Assembly (NCBI RefSeq): GCF_004569295.1
Contig: NZ_SPQC01000023.1
Coordinates: 1-44,183 of the forward strand
Reading direction: 5' to 3'
DNA length: 44,183 bases
Source of the DNA: Rothia nasimurium
GTDB lineage: Bacteria; Actinomycetota; Actinomycetes; Actinomycetales; Micrococcaceae
This document shows, piece by piece, positions 15,754-24,275 of this stretch. The translations under genes and the position numbers were made by a program. Below the pieces are notes generated by a model that did not search any database, had not been told where the DNA came from, and saw nothing but the letters and a program-made list of their open reading frames with translations. Position 1 is the stretch's first letter. Every line of letters starts with the position of its first letter.

Positions 15754-17268
15754 TTAGGCCTCCTTCTTGGGTGCAGGAATTTCGCAGGCGGGCGCGGACG
15801 CCGGTGCGGACGTCCCAGCCCCCTCACGCGCTGCGCGCTCGGCAGCGTGGGCGGCTGCGTCCGCCTCCAGTGCCTCCTTCTGGGCAGCTGCCTCAGCTTC
15901 GGCAGCTTCGCGGCGGGCCACCAGCTCGTCCGCACTGGCGGTACCGACGACCTCACCGGCATGGTTGCGGCCAGAAGCAATGGTCAGGGCCTGGTCCAGG
16001 TCCCAGATAATGTCGACGGCATCTTCCAGGCCCACCGAAATACGAATCAGGTCTTCGCCCACGCCACCGGCTGCCAGCTGTTCAGCAGTCAGCTGCTGGT
16101 GGGTAGTTGAGGCGGGGTGCAGAATCAGGGTGCGGGCATCGCCAATGTTAGCCAGGTGCGATGCCAGCTGCAGGTTCTTGATGAACTCGGCACCCACGTC
16201 GCGTCCGCCCGCCTTCTCGGTGCCGGCAACGCCGAAGGAGAAGACCGACCCAACACCCAGCGGCAGCAGCTTCTGCGCCCGCTCGTAGTGGGGGTGCTCC
16301 GGCAGGCCGGCGTAGTTAACGTAGGAGATGCGGGCGTCCTCGTTTAGCCAGGCGACGACATCCTTGGCATTGGCCAGGTGGGCGTCCATGCGCTGGGGCA
16401 GGGTCTCAACACCCTGCAACAGATTGAAAGCTGCCTGGGCTGAGAGGGAGGGGCCGAAGTCACGCAGCTGCTCCGAACGCAGCTTGGTGAGGAAGCCGTA
16501 CTCACCGAAGTTACCCCACCAGGAGATATTGTTGTACGAGGGAATCGGCTCGGTCATGGTGGGGAACTTGCCGTTGCCCCAGTTAAAACGACCCGACTCG
16601 ACCACCACGCCACCCAGAGTGGTACCGTGACCGCCCAGGAACTTGGTAACGGAGTGAATCACGATGTCAGCGCCGTGTTCGATGGGGCGAACCAGGTAGG
16701 GGGTAGACAGGGTAGCGTCGACGACCAGGGGAATGTCGTTCTCGTGGGCAACGCGAGCCAGACCCTCAAGGTCAGCAACCTGGCCCGAGGGGTTAGCCAC
16801 GATTTCAGTGTAGATAGCCTTGGTTTCGGGGCGGATTGCGGCGGCAAAATCGGCCGGGTCGGTACCGTCCACAAAGGTAGTGTTAATGCCGAAACGACGC
16901 AGGGAAACATCCAGCTGGGTGATAGTGCCGCCGTAGAGGTTAGACGAAGCAACAATATGATCACCACTCTGGCACAGCGCCGCAAAAGTAATGAACTCAG
17001 CAGCCATACCCGAGGCAGTCGCTACCGCACCAATACCGCCTTCCAGCGAAGCAATGCGCTCTTCCAGAGCCGCCACGGTCGGGTTGCCCAGACGAGAATA
17101 AATGTTGCCGTACTTCTGCAGGGCAAAAAGGTTGGCGGCGTCATCCGCGTCCTTAAAAACAAAGGAGGTGGACTGGTAAATCGGAACCGCGCGAGCGCCG
17201 TGCTCAGCGTCGGGGGTGCCGCCCGCGTGCAGGGCGCGGGTGCGGAAGCCAAAAGTATGCTCAGCCAT
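15754..17268 (-). CDS. metY: O-acetylhomoserine sulfhydrylase / aminocarboxypropyltransferase
   Basis: MetY makes homocysteine from O-acetylhomoserine and sulfide using pyridoxal phosphate, a late step of methionine synthesis. It shows the Cys/Met-metabolism enzyme features: VASSNLYGGT, IPLVVDATLSTPYLVRPIEHGAD, and SVTKFLGGHGTTLGG with the PLP lysine. The start ATG follows AGGAGAGTCC. The protein has 504 residues against the usual 430-440. The surplus is a C-terminal tail of about 60 residues rich in Ala and Glu (EAAEAEAAAQKEALEADAAAH...), probably an exposed helix of unknown use. Confidence 0.95.
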   Translation of the reverse strand: MAEHTFGFRTRALHAGGTPDAEHGARAVPIYQSTSFVFKDADDAANLFALQKYGNIYSRLGNPTVAALEERIASLEGGIGAVATASGMAAEFITFAALCQSGDHIVASSNLYGGTITQLDVSLRRFGINTTFVDGTDPADFAAAIRPETKAIYTEIVANPSGQVADLEGLARVAHENDIPLVVDATLSTPYLVRPIEHGADIVIHSVTKFLGGHGTTLGGVVVESGRFNWGNGKFPTMTEPIPSYNNISWWGNFGEYGFLTKLRSEQLRDFGPSLSAQAAFNLLQGVETLPQRMDAHLANAKDVVAWLNEDARISYVNYAGLPEHPHYERAQKLLPLGVGSVFSFGVAGTEKAGGRDVGAEFIKNLQLASHLANIGDARTLILHPASTTHQQLTAEQLAAGGVGEDLIRISVGLEDAVDIIWDLDQALTIASGRNHAGEVVGTASADELVARREAAEAEAAAQKEALEADAAAHAAERAAREGAGTSAPASAPACEIPAPKKEA

Positions 17269-17333
17269 GGACTCTCCTGATCGATAGGCCTAGTTCTCTA
17301 CCCTCCATAGTCGCCCATGCCCGCGCGGCGGCG

Positions 17334-17363
17334 GTAACTTATTTCACGGTGTGAACAGGTTAC
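17334..17363. promoter_or_regulatory. Nested dyad upstream of metY and dedA, possible operator
   Basis: TTCAC-GGT-GTGAA (17343-17355) sits inside GTAAC (17334-17338) and GTTAC (17359-17363), nearly concentric. It lies about 65 bp upstream of metY in the divergent metY-dedA intergenic region. It does not match the corynebacterial McbR site as I remember it; the regulator is unknown. Confidence 0.35.
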
Positions 17364-17501
17364 GCAGCATTACTATAACGTGACCAAAACCCCCAGCCTC
17401 TCTACAAGCTAGCTCATAGCAAAACACAGGGTTCTACGAGAGAATAGAGAAAGTTTTGTCACCGGGCCGTTGCCCACATTTATACAGAAGAAAGGGCACT
17501 C

Positions 17502-18128
17502 GTGCTCCAGAACATTATCGACTGGGTTATCTCAATCATGGAGGCCATCGGCTCACCCGGTGTTGGCCTGGCTGTTTTCCTTGAAAACGTCTTCCCGCCG
17601 ATTCCCTCCGAGGTTATTCTGCCCCTGGCTGGCTTCACCGCCTCGCAGGGCTCCATGAACGTGGTCGCCGCCTTCATCTGGGCGACCATTGGCTCCTTGG
17701 CTGGCGCCTACTTCCTCTACTACCTGGGTGCCGCTATCGGCGCCAACCGCCTACGCAAGATCGCAGCCTGGATGTGGCTGGTCAAGGTTGAGGACGTCGA
17801 CGCCGCTCTGGCCTGGTTCGACAAGTACGGCAAGGCCTCCATCCTAATCGGCCGCGTTATCCCCGGTATTCGTTCGCTGATTTCGATTCCCGCCGGTATC
17901 GACCGCATGAACCCGCTGACCTTCGGCTTCTACACCCTCATCGGCTCATCCGTCTGGAACGCCCTGCTCATCTACTGCGGCTGGATTCTCGGCGAAAACT
18001 GGGCCGCCGTTGAAGGCATCATCAACCAGTACTCCAAGGTTGTATACGCCCTAGTAGCCCTGGCTCTCGTGGCTGCCTTCCTCTGGCTGCTGCGCCGCGC
18101 CCGCCAGGAAAAGCGCGACGTAGCCTAG
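17502..18128 (+). CDS. DedA family membrane protein
   Basis: DedA (SNARE-associated/VTT) proteins act in membrane lipid homeostasis, several as lipid flippases. The 208-residue protein shows the family motifs FLENVFPPIPSEVILPLAGF (about 25-45), with its re-entrant acidic segment, and GRVIPGIRSLISIPAG (about 118-133). Several hydrophobic helices precede a basic tail. The start is GTG 17502 behind AAGAAAGGG. TTGTCA about 45 bp upstream and a TATACA-like box at 18-19 bp spacing could be the promoter. Confidence 0.92.
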   Translation: MLQNIIDWVISIMEAIGSPGVGLAVFLENVFPPIPSEVILPLAGFTASQGSMNVVAAFIWATIGSLAGAYFLYYLGAAIGANRLRKIAAWMWLVKVEDVDAALAWFDKYGKASILIGRVIPGIRSLISIPAGIDRMNPLTFGFYTLIGSSVWNALLIYCGWILGENWAAVEGIINQYSKVVYALVALALVAAFLWLLRRARQEKRDVA

Positions 18129-18216
18129 CGGCGGGCGTCCGCACGGCTTAAGCTGAGCCCCGCGCCAGCACCTACTCCCCTTTGAGGGGTAGGGCGTCCT
18201 ACAGGCAGCAGCCCCG

Positions 18217-19422
18217 CTACTTCCACAGACGATTGCGGGCGTGCACCACCGACGGGCGAATCTGAATCCAGTCGCCGCAGGGCAGGCGCAGAGCCTTCTC
18301 ACACCCAGACAGGGCAGTAATAATCGACTCGCAGCGCTGGTTGAACTCGGAGACATGCCCCTTATCCACAATCTGCCCGGGGAAGTGCCGATGCATCTTC
18401 GACACAGAATCCGACGACTCCTGCAACCCGTGCCCGGTATGCCCCGGGATATGTTTAACCAGCACCCGGCGCTCCCGAATGGCCTCGGTCAGCCGCTCCA
18501 TCTCGTCCAGAACCTGCTGGTTCTGCACACCCTCGGTAGCCCAGGTGTTATACACCCAGCGGTTGTGCGCCAGGCGCAGCACAAAGGTCAGCGCCCCCAG
18601 CGAATCGGTGTGAATAATCAGCTGGCGACCACCGTGATAGAAGATATTAAAAGCAGCCAACATGGCCGAGAGCTCCCCGGTCATAATGTTCGTTGCATCG
18701 TAGTGGGCATGGAAGAAGAAGCCGTCTTCGCTCACCCCGCCGATGCCCATGCGTCCGCCCTTTAAATACTTCTTATTGTTCGTTGACCTGTACGAACAGT
18801 CGGTAAAGACGCTGTACTCCACCAGCTTCTCAACCGGCAGCTGGGCGGTGTTCTTCTCAAACTCGTGGTGGGCCAGGCGCGAAGCCTCGTCCATGAAGTG
18901 GGGCATGAGCTCCCCCGCGGGGGTGCCGATCAGCTTCACGTGAATCTCCCCCAGCGAGTGCGACTCGTAGGGGTTCATCACCTTATCAATAGAGCGGTAC
19001 TCCAGAAAGTCGCGGAAGGCCGTGAACTTGCGGAAGAGCAGCTTCAGGTAGTGCTTATCGGCGGTCACGGTGATGAGGTTGGTCTTGTAACCCTCGGGGA
19101 TAGCCTCCATCGCGGCCAAAATGGCGCGCCCGAGCATGTCGGTGTGCACGGTGTCGCAGGGGTCCATGAGGCTGTGGGTCAGGGATTCGGCGATAGGCTC
19201 ACTCTCAATCACCTCACGCTCGCCGTTTTCACGCGAGATAAGGGCGAAGGACGTCAGCCCCACATGGCAGTCACCGGCGGCTCGCACCTGGTCCATGACC
19301 ACCACAATCACTGCCACGCCCTGCTCGGTGAACCCTGCCGGGTAAGAGCTGGTGTAGTCCGGCGGTTCCCAGGTCAGCTCACATTTTTTGATATGTGCAG
19401 GCGTAATTTCCACATTATTCAT
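18217..19422 (-). CDS. Tandem RNase H-like protein
   Basis: The C-terminal half (about 200-345) is a recognisable RNase HI domain. It has VFTDCS (D208), MTGELSAMLAA (E250), IIHTDSLGAL (D273) and HIPGHTGHGLQESSDSVS (D338), the full acidic set. The N-terminal half (about 35-185) appears to repeat the fold in degenerate form: VIVVVMDQ (D44), DMLGRAILAAMEAI (D95), ITVTADKHYLKLL (D122), and HVKLIGTPAGELMPHFMDEASRLA (D178). The duplication is my inference from motif order. Substrate unknown; RNA in RNA-DNA hybrids is the default expectation. AGGAG touches the ATG at 19422, so GTG four codons in may be the true start. Confidence 0.75.
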   Translation of the reverse strand: MNNVEITPAHIKKCELTWEPPDYTSSYPAGFTEQGVAVIVVVMDQVRAAGDCHVGLTSFALISRENGEREVIESEPIAESLTHSLMDPCDTVHTDMLGRAILAAMEAIPEGYKTNLITVTADKHYLKLLFRKFTAFRDFLEYRSIDKVMNPYESHSLGEIHVKLIGTPAGELMPHFMDEASRLAHHEFEKNTAQLPVEKLVEYSVFTDCSYRSTNNKKYLKGGRMGIGGVSEDGFFFHAHYDATNIMTGELSAMLAAFNIFYHGGRQLIIHTDSLGALTFVLRLAHNRWVYNTWATEGVQNQQVLDEMERLTEAIRERRVLVKHIPGHTGHGLQESSDSVSKMHRHFPGQIVDKGHVSEFNQRCESIITALSGCEKALRLPCGDWIQIRPSVVHARNRLWK

Positions 19423-19773
19423 CTCCTAAGGGGTGTCTATAGTTGTTTTGCTTACTCTTTAAAGCTATACCAACTCAGCGTCGTTTTGCCAACAGGTGAG
19501 GGGCATCGGGGCCCTCTTCACTCTCTCGGTGAACGCCCACCAGCTTCGCGGAGCGTCCACCCCGCACGTAAGCACTGCGCGAGTCTGGTAAGCACTCGCG
19601 GAGCGGACGAGCGGACGGACGCCGAAACAGCCCGGCAGGAGACAAACCGGGCAGGGCTACAGAACCCCACATACAGGGACGCCCGCCCCGGCTTACGTAA
19701 GCCGGGGCGGGCGTCCTTTGAAGTAGTACTCACCCTATCCAAGATTTATAGAGTACGGCTAATCTAGGCTTGA
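19423..19773. other. 351-bp intergenic region with a dispersed repeat and a palindromic terminator
   Basis: No gene seen. A 35-bp segment (19565-19599) recurs at 23140-23174 with 31 of 35 positions identical, including AGTCTGGTAAGCACTCGC. It contains AAGCACT twice. A 40-bp perfect palindrome (19677-19716) ends the region beside the ocd stop. Confidence 0.6.
19677..19716. terminator. 40-bp perfect palindrome, terminator after ocd
   Basis: The 20-base arms are exactly complementary with no loop; the core is CCCCGGCTTAC/GTAAGCCGGGG. A related 46-bp palindrome at 24276-24321 differs by a compensated base pair (G-C to T-A). Position at a gene end suggests bidirectional termination. Confidence 0.7.
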
Positions 19774-20802
19774 TTAACCTACGGGCTTGAGCAATCCGAC
19801 GAGTGAAAATAGGTCTTTGGGATCCTCAGGATCAGCAATAAGTTCAATGTAATCCTGCAAATCGCTATCTTTAGTCCAGTCACGCACACACCGCAAGGCA
19901 GAGAAATCAGCAATTGCGAAACCAACTGAATCAAACAAAGTAATTTCTTCATCTGATGTGCGGCCTGGCTCAACTCCAGTGAGAACTTTCCAGAATTCAA
20001 CTACAGGGAAGTCGTCCTCCACCTGCTGAACCTCACCCTCAACACGAGTCTGAGGCGGGAATTCTACAAATACAGTAGAATCACGGACAATTTGCTCTTC
20101 CAGCTCTGTCTTGCCGGGGCAGTCACCGCCAACCGCGTTCAGATGCACTCCTGGAGCTACCTGATCTCGCGTCAAAATTTTATTTTGTGCCTTATCCGCT
20201 GTACACGTAGTGATGATATCGGCTCCCTCCACAGCTTCATCGACCGAAGAAGCAACATGGATTCTAAACCCTAGAGGCTCCATGTTACGGCGGAACTTCT
20301 CCATAGCAGCAGGATCCGTATCGAAGATCCTCAAATCCTCAATTCCCATTGCAGCACGGAACCCTAGTGCCTGGAATTCCGACTGCGACCCGCTGCCAAT
20401 CATCGCCATAGTATGAGAGTCGGGTCGTGCAAGTTTTCTTGCCACCATAGCTGAGGTAGCTGCCGTCCGCAAAGCAGTTAGCAATGTCATTTCTGCGATA
20501 AATGTAGGGTAGCCATTATCGACATCAGCTAACATGCCGTATGCGGTGACAGTCTGAAAGCCTCGGGCTGGGTTGGAAGGGTGTCCATTGACATACTTAA
20601 ACGAGTACTCTTCACCATCAGAAGTCGGCATCAGTTCGATGACGCCAAACGGTGTATGGCTAGCCACACGGGCAATTTTGTCGAACTTCTCCCATCTCGT
20701 GAAGTCACGTTCGATGTAGCCAATCATGGTATCGATAATCTTTTCAACACTCTCACGCTGAATCCAGCGTGCCATATTAGTGACGTTAACAAACTGAACC
20801 AT
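19774..20802 (-). CDS. ocd: Ornithine cyclodeaminase
   Basis: It converts L-ornithine to L-proline and ammonia with NAD. The 342-residue protein shows KYVNGHPSNPARGFQTVTAYGML (substrate region), ALRTAATSAMVARKLARPDSHTMAMIGSGSQSEFQALGF with the dinucleotide-binding GSGSQSEF, and HLNAVGGDCPGKTEL with the catalytic aspartate. This fits the proteobacterial-type Ocd rather than the alanine dehydrogenase or crystallin branch. ATG 20802 has an AAGAGAG ribosome-binding site. The divergently placed Lrp/AsnC regulator is a likely controller, responding to an amino acid such as ornithine or proline. Confidence 0.92.
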   Translation of the reverse strand: MVQFVNVTNMARWIQRESVEKIIDTMIGYIERDFTRWEKFDKIARVASHTPFGVIELMPTSDGEEYSFKYVNGHPSNPARGFQTVTAYGMLADVDNGYPTFIAEMTLLTALRTAATSAMVARKLARPDSHTMAMIGSGSQSEFQALGFRAAMGIEDLRIFDTDPAAMEKFRRNMEPLGFRIHVASSVDEAVEGADIITTCTADKAQNKILTRDQVAPGVHLNAVGGDCPGKTELEEQIVRDSTVFVEFPPQTRVEGEVQQVEDDFPVVEFWKVLTGVEPGRTSDEEITLFDSVGFAIADFSALRCVRDWTKDSDLQDYIELIADPEDPKDLFSLVGLLKPVG

Positions 20803-20943
20803 ACAGTGCTCTCTTCATTGAGGATGGACTAGATACAAACCTGTGACAAGCACAACAGTACAAGGGGTTACTGTGACCTAAAAGTAAAAAATTGATCTAT
20901 TTTCTACCCAAGAAGAGCAAATTGCGTACACAGAACTAACATT

Positions 20944-21384
20944 ATGACTATGAGACCTTTGAGTGACCTAGAATCTAAACTCATCGCTGAGCTACGTATC
21001 AATGGACGAGCTTCTATATCTCGCCTTGCTGAAACCCTTGGTGTGACGCGGGCTACCGTTACGAAGAAGATGGATGCTCTCGAGAGTGAGGGCATCATTG
21101 TTGGCTACACCGTACGAACCACAACAGATAGTCACCCCGGTGAAGTACACGCTATTTCCATGGTTGCACTGGAACGCAAAAATGCCACCCAAGCCATCGC
21201 AGACTTACGCGGGATCCCCGAGGTTATGGCGTTACATACTACTAACGGCAGCTGGGACTTGGTTCTCGAAGTGACCTGCAGAAACCTAGCCGACTTCGAT
21301 AGAGTCCTGCATCATATACGTTCTGTAACCGGAGTCGTAAATACTGAGTCTAGTCTGCTCCTTCGCACCATTAGTCGGCTGTAG
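20944..21384 (+). CDS. Lrp/AsnC family transcriptional regulator
   Basis: The 146-residue protein has an N-terminal winged helix (DLESKLIAELRINGRASISRLAETLGVTRATVTKKMDALESEGII, residues 8-52) and a C-terminal RAM ligand-binding domain (VMALHTTNGSWDLVLEVTCRNLADFDRVL). Such proteins sense amino acids and often regulate the neighbouring divergent gene, here ocd; the downstream permease may be a second target. No ribosome-binding site precedes ATG 20944. A TAACAT box at 20937-20942 would place transcription start at the next in-frame ATG (20950), so either start is possible. Confidence 0.93.
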   Translation: MTMRPLSDLESKLIAELRINGRASISRLAETLGVTRATVTKKMDALESEGIIVGYTVRTTTDSHPGEVHAISMVALERKNATQAIADLRGIPEVMALHTTNGSWDLVLEVTCRNLADFDRVLHHIRSVTGVVNTESSLLLRTISRL

Positions 21385-21427
21385 AAGAAGGGCGCCCACA
21401 CCGCATCGCGGCATGGGCGCCCTTCTT
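21385..21427. terminator. Bidirectional terminator between the Lrp gene and the permease gene
   Basis: A perfect 14-bp stem pairs AAGAAGGGCGCCCA (21385-21398) with TGGGCGCCCTTCTT (21414-21427). The T-rich end reads TTCTTTCAT on the plus strand, and AAGAAG gives T-rich RNA on the other strand. It lies between convergent genes. Confidence 0.85.
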
Positions 21428-21446
21428 TCATATGTGAGACTCTGAG

Positions 21447-22991
21447 TTAGTCGTCTGAGGTAAGATCTCTGTGGATTTTCACGCTACCTTGTGTGCGTTG
21501 CAGATAAGCGTCGGTTCCCGGGCGATGAGCAACAATAGGGAAGTTACCGGTGTAGCCTTCTCGTACACGAGCAATCTCGTTAACCCGGTTACGTACAGCG
21601 AACCAACCTCCTACTAGCACAGGAACCAGTAGAATAAAGGAACCAAGAGTCCAGGTGCCCACCGGGTAATCTACGGCCATCAGCACAATCACAGCTGCCA
21701 AGAAGGCAAGGACCAACCAGTCGCTAACGGGCGACAGAGGAGCGCGGTATTCAGGGCGCTGGTATTTACCTTGCTTAGCTAGTTTGACGAATTTCATGTG
21801 CGAAAGAGTAATTGCAGCCCAACCCGCCATTGTTCCTAGAGCGCCCATATTCAGCACAATCTCAAAGGCCTGCTCTGGGACAACAAAGTTAAGGAATACG
21901 CCAGCAACCGCCACTCCTGCGGTGAGCACAATACCGCCAAAAGGTACACCGCTCTTAGTCAGTTTGCCCGCAAACAATGGAGCTGACCCTGCTTGAGACA
22001 TGAAGTACATAATACGACCAGTTGAGTAGAGACCGGCATTCAGTGATGAAAGTGCCGCTGTAATAACCACTAACTGCATGATAGGGGCAGCATACTCAAC
22101 ACCAATCGACCCAAAGAAAGTTACGAATGGGGATTCACCAGCTGAGTAGGCGGTGTAGGGAAGCAGTAGACACAGTAGAAGCACAGAGCCAACGTAGAAC
22201 ACTGCAATACGCAGAATCACGGTGTTGATGGCTCGGGGAATGATTTTGCGAGCGTCCTTAGTCTCACCTGATGTAGTGCCCACCAGCTCAATACCTGCAT
22301 AGGCAAAGACAACACCTTGAACCACAATCAAAGCAGGCAGTACCCCGTTAGGTATTAGACCTCCGTTATCGGTAATGAGTGAGAATCCGGTAACGCTACC
22401 TGTCGGAGTACCAAAAATCACCATATAGATACCCACCAGCATAAAAATTACAAGCGCGGCAATCTTGATTAGCGAGAACCAGAACTCCATCTCGCCAAAG
22501 ACCTTCACCGAAACTAAGTTGAAGCAGAGTACAAAGCAGACCACGATGAGGGCCATGATCCACTGATCCACTCCCGCAATAAAGGAGCTGTATTGACCGA
22601 ACCATTTGATATAAATGGCGATGGCAGTTGCATCCGCTACGGCAGTCATTGCCCAGTTGAGCCAGTACAACCACCCAGATACATAAGCGGCTTTCTCCCC
22701 GTAGAATTCGCGGGAGTACGAAACGAAGGAGCCTGATGAAGGTCGGTGAACAATCAGTTCACCCAGAGCACGCAAAATAAGATAGCCGAAAAAGCCACAA
22801 ATTGCATAAAGAATAAATAGTGAGGGGCCAGCAGTTTCTAGTCGTGAGCCTGCGCCCAAGAAAAGACCTGTACCAATCGCGCTACCCATAGCAATCATTT
22901 GAAGCTGGCGGCGACCTAGGCCTTTGTGCAAGCCATCATCTTCGTGAGCGAAAGGATCTTCGGTCACGACTGAAGGTGTCTGTTGCGACAT
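21447..22991 (-). CDS. ansP: Amino-acid permease, L-asparagine permease-like (APC family)
   Basis: This is a 514-residue transporter with 12 hydrophobic segments of the APC amino-acid:proton symporter family. GLGRRQLQMIAMGSAIGTGLFLGAGSRLETAGPSLFILYAICG is the first helix with the GxG substrate site. ELVGTTSGETKDARKIIPRAINTVILRI marks the GABA/aromatic/asparagine permease branch. The AnsP assignment is from overall resemblance. A decayed paralogue lies at 27711-28845. AAGGGATGTC precedes the ATG. It ends at the bidirectional terminator shared with the Lrp gene. Confidence 0.85.
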   Translation of the reverse strand: MSQQTPSVVTEDPFAHEDDGLHKGLGRRQLQMIAMGSAIGTGLFLGAGSRLETAGPSLFILYAICGFFGYLILRALGELIVHRPSSGSFVSYSREFYGEKAAYVSGWLYWLNWAMTAVADATAIAIYIKWFGQYSSFIAGVDQWIMALIVVCFVLCFNLVSVKVFGEMEFWFSLIKIAALVIFMLVGIYMVIFGTPTGSVTGFSLITDNGGLIPNGVLPALIVVQGVVFAYAGIELVGTTSGETKDARKIIPRAINTVILRIAVFYVGSVLLLCLLLPYTAYSAGESPFVTFFGSIGVEYAAPIMQLVVITAALSSLNAGLYSTGRIMYFMSQAGSAPLFAGKLTKSGVPFGGIVLTAGVAVAGVFLNFVVPEQAFEIVLNMGALGTMAGWAAITLSHMKFVKLAKQGKYQRPEYRAPLSPVSDWLVLAFLAAVIVLMAVDYPVGTWTLGSFILLVPVLVGGWFAVRNRVNEIARVREGYTGNFPIVAHRPGTDAYLQRTQGSVKIHRDLTSDD

Positions 22992-23370
22992 GACATCCCT
23001 TATCTGTGTAGTGAGGATTTCAAGTCACAGGTTTATCAATATGTAGGTTACACCACAAGCCTGCCAAAGGGAAACAGTCCAAGAAGAAAGCTTCAGCGGC
23101 TACCGGGGGGACCGCCCTCATACAGCGCCCGCGCAGGCTCATGTGAGCACTGCCCAAGTCTGGTAAGCACTCGCAAGGCAGACGGACCAGAGGAAGGCAC
23201 CCCATAAGATAGCCTAGGCAGAAACTAGACCGAAGCATAAGGATGCCTCCATCTCATACCGCTTACCAGCCAGGTACTACCGCATGTCGCAAAAGTCTTG
23301 CTGGGGTTCCTGAGAATCCGTTTTACTAAGGATGTCAGCTCTAGTTATTCTCCCGATGGAAAGGGAAACC
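22992..23370. other. 379-bp intergenic region upstream of the LytTR gene
   Basis: No gene seen. It contains the second copy of the 35-bp dispersed repeat (23140-23174) and the 21-bp-spaced direct repeat at 23257-23283. TTGCTG (23298-23303) is followed about 18 bp later by TTTACT, a possible promoter for the LytTR gene. Confidence 0.5.
23257..23283 (+). promoter_or_regulatory. Direct repeat spaced 21 bp, candidate LytTR-binding site
   Basis: TACCGC occurs at 23257-23262 and 23278-23283, exactly 21 bp (two helical turns) apart. The second copy lies about 15 bp before a possible -35 box. LytTR-domain regulators such as AgrA bind pairs of 9-bp direct repeats with a 12-bp gap, the same period. 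The gene about 90 bp downstream encodes a LytTR protein, so autoregulation is plausible. Confidence 0.4.
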
Positions 23371-23808
23371 ATGAAGTTCACGCTTACTCTTGATCGAAAA
23401 TTCCAAGAAACCTGTGTTGATGTCACGGCCCCGGAACTCACTGCTGAGGTAGAAGAATTACAGAGCTATCTAACGAGCAAATCCCTAGTTCCCCTTCTGG
23501 CCTATACAAAGGGCGGCGCTGTGCCGTTGGAGTTAAAGCAAACTCTCCGGTTCTATACCTCAGATAAAAATGTCTATGCGCACACGATTCAGGGTGTATT
23601 GAACGTCAAGCTCCGTATGAAAGAGCTCGAAACCAGGTTGCCTACCAGCTTTATCAGAATCAATCAGGGCGAACTCATCAATATTCACTGGGTCGAACGC
23701 TTCGACGTTTCGTTCTCCACCACTATCGGCGTAGTGCTAAAAGACGGTACCCGATGTTTTGTTTCTAGACGTTCGCTAGCCAGAGTCAAACGGGCTCTCG
23801 GCCTTTAA
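23371..23808 (+). CDS. LytTR-type DNA-binding transcriptional regulator
   Basis: The C-terminal domain (about residues 45-145) is a LytTR fold: LRFYTSDKNVYAHTIQGVLNVKLRMKELETRLPTSFIRINQGELINIHWVERFD, then VVLKDGTRCFVSRRSLARVKRAL. No receiver or sensor domain is present. I start at ATG 23371, behind GAAAGGGAAACC, rather than at an in-frame ATG at 23332 with no such site. A DUF3021 membrane protein follows after 16 bp. This is the layout of the LytTR regulatory systems of streptococci and lactobacilli, where the membrane protein restrains the regulator. Such pairs are unusual in actinobacteria. Confidence 0.9.
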   Translation: MKFTLTLDRKFQETCVDVTAPELTAEVEELQSYLTSKSLVPLLAYTKGGAVPLELKQTLRFYTSDKNVYAHTIQGVLNVKLRMKELETRLPTSFIRINQGELINIHWVERFDVSFSTTIGVVLKDGTRCFVSRRSLARVKRALGL

Positions 23809-23824
23809 TCCACAGGAGAAAAAA

Positions 23825-24271
23825 ATGATTCGCAAAATCGCTATTGGTGCTCTCATCGGGTTTGCAATTGGTTGCACTATGGAGCTTTTACTTTCAGCTT
23901 TCGCCGGCAACTCCTATATCCCGGGAGTTACTAGTTACCTCAATCAATTCGATAACCAGAATATCGCTGTGCTCATACAACGCCTTATCTATTCCGGGCT
24001 AGGCACCATTCAGTATTGTGCAGCGGCGGGCCTCTATAAAAGGGAAAGCTGGCCGTTGCCTCTCACATCCCTGGTGCACGCCCTTATTGTGCTTACCAGT
24101 GTCTTACTCGCTGGTGCTTATCTGCACTGGTTTCCATTGACTCTCTCTGCTTTTGCGGGGTTTTTGCTTCAGGCGCTGGTGATATATGCCCTAGTTTGGG
24201 TCGTATCCTTCGGCATAGCGGTGAGCGAAACTCGCAAAGTTAACGCCGCTTTAGGTAAAGCAAACGCTTAA
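23825..24271 (+). CDS. DUF3021 family membrane protein, partner of the LytTR regulator
   Basis: The 148-residue protein has four predicted membrane helices (about 5-22, 48-68, 78-101, 106-130) and the GALIGFAIGCTMELLLSAF opening of the DUF3021 family. The start ATG follows CAGGAGAAAAAA, 16 bp after the LytTR stop, so the two are cotranscribed. By analogy with streptococcal HdrRM/BrsRM-type pairs it may inhibit the regulator until a membrane or density signal arrives; no experimental role can be read from the sequence. It ends at a 46-bp palindrome. Confidence 0.85.
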   Translation: MIRKIAIGALIGFAIGCTMELLLSAFAGNSYIPGVTSYLNQFDNQNIAVLIQRLIYSGLGTIQYCAAAGLYKRESWPLPLTSLVHALIVLTSVLLAGAYLHWFPLTLSAFAGFLLQALVIYALVWVVSFGIAVSETRKVNAALGKANA

Positions 24272-24275
24272 ACAC

